Part shown: positions 23,735 to 27,336 of the stretch, one piece after another
Numbering within the stretch: the first letter of the stretch is position 1
Layout of the letters: each line of letters starts with the position of its first letter
IMG/VR virus record: IMGVR_UViG_3300020472_002167
Location: 1-27,336 of that record
Length of the DNA: 27,336 bases
Source of the DNA: a virus
Reading direction: 5' to 3' (one strand)
Program-made: the position numbers and the translations under genes
Notes under the pieces: generated by a model
The model's input: the letters and a program-made list of their open reading frames with translations, nothing else
Told to the model about the DNA's origin: nothing
Database searches by the model: none

Positions 23735-26026
23735 ATGCCTTTATCACCTTTCTTTCTACACGGATCTCCAAGTGAACAAAGACTTGTTCAAGACTTGGTA
23801 AACGAACATTTACAAATGTTTGGGCAGGATATCTTGTATATGCCCAGAAAAATTGTTAATGAACAAACAGTTATTAGAGAAATTACTGCATCCAAGTTTG
23901 ATGATAGTTTCAGATTAGAAGCTTATCTGGTTAACTATGATGGATTTGGTACACCATCAGATGTACTGACTAAGTTTGGAGTACGTGCAACAGACGAACT
24001 TACTTTAGTTATCTCTAAAGAAAGGTATGATGATTTCATATCTCCTTTCTTAAAGAACTGGCCAGCAGATGAAATTAAGGTAGCCTTTACTCCACAAGAA
24101 GGTGACTTGGTTTATCTTCCATTGGATAATGCTTTATTTGAAATCAAGTATGTAGAAAGAAAAGTACCTTTCTATCAGATGAACGATCTGTTCATGTATG
24201 AACTTAGACTTGAGATCTTTGAACTTGAGGATGAGGTTATTGATCTTCCAGACAGTCTCACTGATAAGGAAGGTGTTCCTGTTGAGGATGCTATTGCAGG
24301 CACTGGACAAGTAGTAACATTACAAATGGTTGATGCATCTGCTTCTAATGCAGAGGCAACTGTATCTCTTGCTTCTACGATTATTGGAACTCAATCGGTT
24401 CAGTATATTAAGATGTTCAATGATGGTAACTATAAGGGAACACCGGCGGTTACTATTCATAAACCCACCCAAGGTCATGGTGCTACTGGTGTAACTACTA
24501 TTGCCGATGGTGCTATTCAATCAGCAACAATTACTTACAGTGGAACAAATTACATTAACATTCCAACAGTATCCTTTACACCACCTAATAGAGCAACCTC
24601 TACCCAGATTAAGTTTGGAAACAATTCGATATATCATAGTAGTTATAATGATGTTAATGGTGTTAACTTTAAATTTACATCGAATGTAGATTCAAGAGAT
24701 AGTGGAGACGGTAGGTTATCATTCAGTTATTGGTATTATCCAACTAAGTTTGACACAGATCCAAACTTTGGTGGAGTTATGATGTGGACAGATAGATTCA
24801 AGTTATATCATAGAGAGACAGGTAATGTAGTGTTTGCCTCTGGATCTGGATCTATAGAGAACACAAATACTCTAACTTTAAATGCATGGAACTTTATTAG
24901 AGTAGAACAATATGGACAGGATGCAACAGTATCAGTCAATGGAACGGTAAGTAATAACTTAGGTACTGCTGATCCTATACTATTCTTTGCAAATGACCAA
25001 TTAAAATTAGGATCAGATACAAATGGTGCTGGTAAAGCTCCTACTATTACAAGAGGATTTGAGGGATGGATAGATCATCTCACATTGAATTTAACAGGGG
25101 ATAATGGATTTAGAACTACAAGTTCTCAACTTGTGCCTACTACTACGACACAACAAGAGACTGATCCTCAGATGAATACAACTGCTTCATTCATCAACAC
25201 TTTTGATAATGAGTATCCAATAGTTACTGCAACACTTAATAATAATAGAGAATTAGATACTCTTACTATTAATCATCCAGGCAATGGTTATCTAACCAAT
25301 CCTATAATGACTATTGAGGGTCCTACTCTTGGCGATCAAGCAACTGCTGTTGCGATCATGACAAGTAGAACTGGTGTTCCTAATCAGGCAATTGATAGAA
25401 TCTTATTAATCAATCCAGGCACAGGATATACAACTCCACCATCAGTAGTATTCAGTGGTGGTAGTCCAGTATCTTCTGCTATTGCTACTGCAATAGTATC
25501 GGAAGCATGTCTTGGACCAGTTGCAATTACTACAGGTGGTTCTGGATATTTCTTTACTCCAACTGTTGGAATAACTTCCACATATATTCAACAGTCTACC
25601 GATACTACATTTAATATTCTTAATGCAAAAGCAGAAGCTGTTGTAAGTACTGCTGGTACTGTTAAAGAAATCAGATATAGTAATGCTGGTGCTGCATATA
25701 CAACTACTCCCGCTACTGTTGCAATTGGTTCTGTAACATCTCCTACCTTTGGTAACTATACTCAAGGAGAATTGGTTGAAGGTGTATCTTCAGGAACCAG
25801 TGCATACGTTTCAAGTTGGGATGCTGCAAGTAGAATTCTAAAATTGACTATTCCAAGTGGAGACTTTGCAGTCAGTGAAGCAATTGTTGGAACTGGAGTT
25901 AGTTATAGAATAGGATCAATTACTTCAGATTTCGGTAACGTTCCTTTCGCATCTAATGAAGATATTGAGTTCGAGGCAGACCAAATCTTGGACTTCAGTG
26001 AAAGGAATCCCTTTGGTGAGTTCTAA
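23735..26026 (+). CDS. 14: Neck protein gp14, enlarged by a LamG-like and repeat insertion
   Basis: The product is 763 residues, against about 256 in T4. Residues 1-172 are a standard gp14 head (MPLSPFFLHG, DLVNEHLQMFGQDILYMPR, FDGFGTPSD-type region, PADEIKVAFTPQEGDLVYLP, then YELRLEIFELEDEV). Residues about 738-763 (ASNEDIEFEADQILDFSERN) are the usual gp14 tail. Between them is a long insertion. Residues 291-455 look like a laminin-G/concanavalin-A-like jelly roll (FIRVEQYGQDATVSVNG, then LKLGSDTNGAG and GFEGWIDHLTL). It is flanked by repeats of the type Y-x-x-x-G-x-x-Y-x-x-x-P-x-[VI] near 228, 268, 514, 560, 600 and 650. The core neck function is well supported. The insert probably projects from the collar and may bind a surface glycan (inference). 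Confidence 0.85.
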   Translation: MPLSPFFLHGSPSEQRLVQDLVNEHLQMFGQDILYMPRKIVNEQTVIREITASKFDDSFRLEAYLVNYDGFGTPSDVLTKFGVRATDELTLVISKERYDDFISPFLKNWPADEIKVAFTPQEGDLVYLPLDNALFEIKYVERKVPFYQMNDLFMYELRLEIFELEDEVIDLPDSLTDKEGVPVEDAIAGTGQVVTLQMVDASASNAEATVSLASTIIGTQSVQYIKMFNDGNYKGTPAVTIHKPTQGHGATGVTTIADGAIQSATITYSGTNYINIPTVSFTPPNRATSTQIKFGNNSIYHSSYNDVNGVNFKFTSNVDSRDSGDGRLSFSYWYYPTKFDTDPNFGGVMMWTDRFKLYHRETGNVVFASGSGSIENTNTLTLNAWNFIRVEQYGQDATVSVNGTVSNNLGTADPILFFANDQLKLGSDTNGAGKAPTITRGFEGWIDHLTLNLTGDNGFRTTSSQLVPTTTTQQETDPQMNTTASFINTFDNEYPIVTATLNNNRELDTLTINHPGNGYLTNPIMTIEGPTLGDQATAVAIMTSRTGVPNQAIDRILLINPGTGYTTPPSVVFSGGSPVSSAIATAIVSEACLGPVAITTGGSGYFFTPTVGITSTYIQQSTDTTFNILNAKAEAVVSTAGTVKEIRYSNAGAAYTTTPATVAIGSVTSPTFGNYTQGELVEGVSSGTSAYVSSWDAASRILKLTIPSGDFAVSEAIVGTGVSYRIGSITSDFGNVPFASNEDIEFEADQILDFSERNPFGEF

Positions 26027-26029
26027 ATA
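26022..26029 (+). promoter_or_regulatory. Weak candidate late promoter TCTAAATA before gene 15
   Basis: CTAAATA overlaps the TAA stop of gene 14 and lies 14 bases before the ATG of gene 15. The expected transcript leader would be very short, with no Shine-Dalgarno, so chance is a real possibility. Listed because it shares the heptamer found before three other genes. Confidence 0.3.
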
Positions 26030-26043
26030 GTTAAAAAATTGTC

Positions 26044-27108
26044 ATGTTAACAAGTCATTTCTACCACGAAATAATTAGAAAAACCATTGTTTCTTTTGGA
26101 ACATTGTTTAATAATATTGAGATTCAGCACAAGGATAAGGCTGGGTCTGTGGTAAGTGTTGTGAAGGTTCCTATTTCATATGGTCCACAACAAAAGTTCT
26201 TGGCCAGAGTAACTGAAGGAAGAGATTATCAAGGTGGAGTTGCGAAAGCTCTTACTTTACCAAGGATGTCTTTTGAAGTTATTGGGATGAATTATGATCC
26301 CAGTCGTAAGGTTTCTACAATGCAAACCTTTAAGGCAGTTAACAAGACTACTTCTAAGTTAGTGAAGGGTTATATGCCCGTACCATATAATATAAACATG
26401 CAGATGAGTATCCTTGCAAAGTTAAATGAGGATGCCATTCAAATTTTAGAACAGATTTTACCATACTTCCAACCAGCTTTCAATTTAACTATTGACTTGG
26501 TAAGTATTATTGGCGAGAAGAGAGATATGCCAATAACTCTTGAAGGTATAAGTATGGAAGATAACTATGAGGATGACTATCTAACCAGAAGAGCATTAAT
26601 ATATACACTGAACTTTACATGTAAGACATTCCTATTCGGTCCTATTAACAATAGTAGTGAAGGACTTATTAAGAAAGTTCAAACAGATTACTATGGTGAT
26701 ACTGCAAATCTTAAGACTGCACCAAGACAAGTTAGATATACTGCAGTTCCAGTTGCAGTCAAGGATTATAATGCAGATGATACCGCAAGAACCAATGAAG
26801 TATTTGATGAGAAGAAGACTTCATTCGGTGTAAACTCTGCAACTCCATTCGCTAAGGGTAACTTCATTCAGGTTGATGAGGAAGTTATGTTGATTAGTTC
26901 TATAAATTCTAATAGACTTACTGTAAAACGTGGTCAATATGGAACTGTAATTGCTCCACATGATATTAATATCCCAGTTAATGCAATAACTATACAGGAT
27001 AATGAAGCGATCGTGGAAGGTGATGACTTTGGATTTGGTGAAACTAAATCCGAATATGCAGATGGACAAGTCTTTAGTGTAAGTCAACAGACTGATTCTG
27101 ACCTATGA
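26044..27108 (+). CDS. 15: Tail sheath stabiliser / tail completion protein gp15
   Basis: The product is 354 residues. Residues 1-200 correspond to T4 gp15, which caps the tail tube and sheath before head joining: FYHEIIRKTIVSFGTLFNNI, KVPISYGPQQKFLAR, LTLPRMSFEVIGMNYD and ILEQILPYFQPAFN (a strongly conserved stretch), then RRALIYTLNFTCKTFLFGP. T4 gp15 ends soon after this point (272 residues). Here there is a C-terminal extension of about 140 residues that includes VDEEVMLISSINSNRLTVKR and GQYGTVIAPH, a phage motif seen in other structural proteins. The ATG overlaps nothing upstream; its stop overlaps the gene 16 start (ATGA at 27105-27108). Confidence 0.9.
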   Translation: MLTSHFYHEIIRKTIVSFGTLFNNIEIQHKDKAGSVVSVVKVPISYGPQQKFLARVTEGRDYQGGVAKALTLPRMSFEVIGMNYDPSRKVSTMQTFKAVNKTTSKLVKGYMPVPYNINMQMSILAKLNEDAIQILEQILPYFQPAFNLTIDLVSIIGEKRDMPITLEGISMEDNYEDDYLTRRALIYTLNFTCKTFLFGPINNSSEGLIKKVQTDYYGDTANLKTAPRQVRYTAVPVAVKDYNADDTARTNEVFDEKKTSFGVNSATPFAKGNFIQVDEEVMLISSINSNRLTVKRGQYGTVIAPHDINIPVNAITIQDNEAIVEGDDFGFGETKSEYADGQVFSVSQQTDSDL

Positions 27109-27336
27109 AGAGTGAATTCGACGCTATTGATAATGCTTTAGAGGTTTCTGCTGAGATTATTCCTACAAAGGAGATCCAAAAGAGTCCTACCAGAACAAGT
27201 ATTAAAAAGTCTAAAGATGAATCTCCTGAGATTCAACAAGACTATGAGTATAGTAGAGCCCAGTTATATTCTCTGATAGAGAAGGGACAGGAAGCAGTTG
27301 ATGGTATACTTGAAGTTGCACAAGAATCTGAGTCTG
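27105..27336 (+). CDS. 16: Small terminase subunit gp16, 3' end outside window
   Basis: At least 77 residues are visible before the window ends. FDAIDNALEVSAEII near the start and YEYSRAQLYSLIEKGQEAVD with GILEVAQESES further on match the N-terminal part of gp16 from T4-like cyanophages, which recognises phage DNA and regulates the large terminase during packaging. A lysine/serine-rich linker (residues about 22-42) separates the two. Four-base overlap with gene 15 indicates coupled translation. The position directly after 13-14-15 is as in T4. Confidence 0.9.
   Translation, partial: MKSEFDAIDNALEVSAEIIPTKEIQKSPTRTSIKKSKDESPEIQQDYEYSRAQLYSLIEKGQEAVDGILEVAQESES

Noticed and set aside
1-27336. 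tRNA genes, CRISPR arrays, insertion sequences or integrase/attachment sites
   Set aside because: None seen. Intergenic gaps are all under about 100 bases and no array-like direct repeats, transposase or recombinase motifs appear.

Overview
The window looks like part of the late (virion) region of a T4-like marine myovirus, most likely a cyanophage of the Kyanoviridae type or a close pelagic relative. The evidence is the gene order at the right end: neck protein gp13, neck protein gp14, tail-sheath stabiliser gp15 and the start of small terminase gp16, in T4 order. To the left lie very large fibre-type structural genes. T4-type late promoter octamers (TATAAATA, plus a recurrent CTAAATA variant) occur in short intergenic gaps. 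I see no photosynthesis gene or tRNA, so the host cannot be fixed from this window. Coding density is very high and no gene-free stretch exceeds about 100 bases.

Layout. (1) 1-8293: the 3' part of a very long repeat-rich structural protein open from the window edge, a small fibre protein with a tropism-determinant-like N-terminus, a small hypothetical protein, and a 1473-residue fibre-like protein. (2) 8349-10746: three tandem paralogues of about 260 residues with 25-29 cysteines each, glycine-rich and probably tail-tip or fibre components. A strong terminator follows. (3) 10842-11603: a protein with a tail-assembly-chaperone-like C-terminal domain, with its own late promoter and terminator. 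(4) 11664-22875: a compact accessory island of enzymes. It is clearly more AT-rich than the structural genes to its left (one sampled 60-base line has 14 G+C in the island, against 31 in the first gene). (5) 22916-27336: the conserved neck/tail-completion/terminase block.

The island is the main point of interest. Ten + strand genes (12381-21369) are joined by overlapping or abutting stop/start codons and so look like one operon. They are a GT9/heptosyltransferase-like protein, a NodU/CmcH-type carbamoyltransferase, two different flavin-dependent halogenases of the tryptophan-halogenase family, the two halves of a split HldE (ADP-heptose synthesis), a 2-oxoglutarate/Fe(II) oxygenase-like protein, a small HAD phosphatase, a cupin, and a second 2-oxoglutarate/Fe(II) oxygenase. 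A minus-strand pair adds an HldD-type ADP-heptose epimerase and a DUF6445-like putative oxygenase; another DUF6445-like gene opens the island. Together they could supply most of an ADP-heptose pathway (kinase, phosphatase, adenylyltransferase, epimerase) plus a transferase. Carbamoylation, halogenation and hydroxylation enzymes are encoded alongside. A reasonable inference is synthesis of a decorated heptose-containing glycan, or modification of virion fibres, late in infection. The true substrate cannot be read from the sequence.
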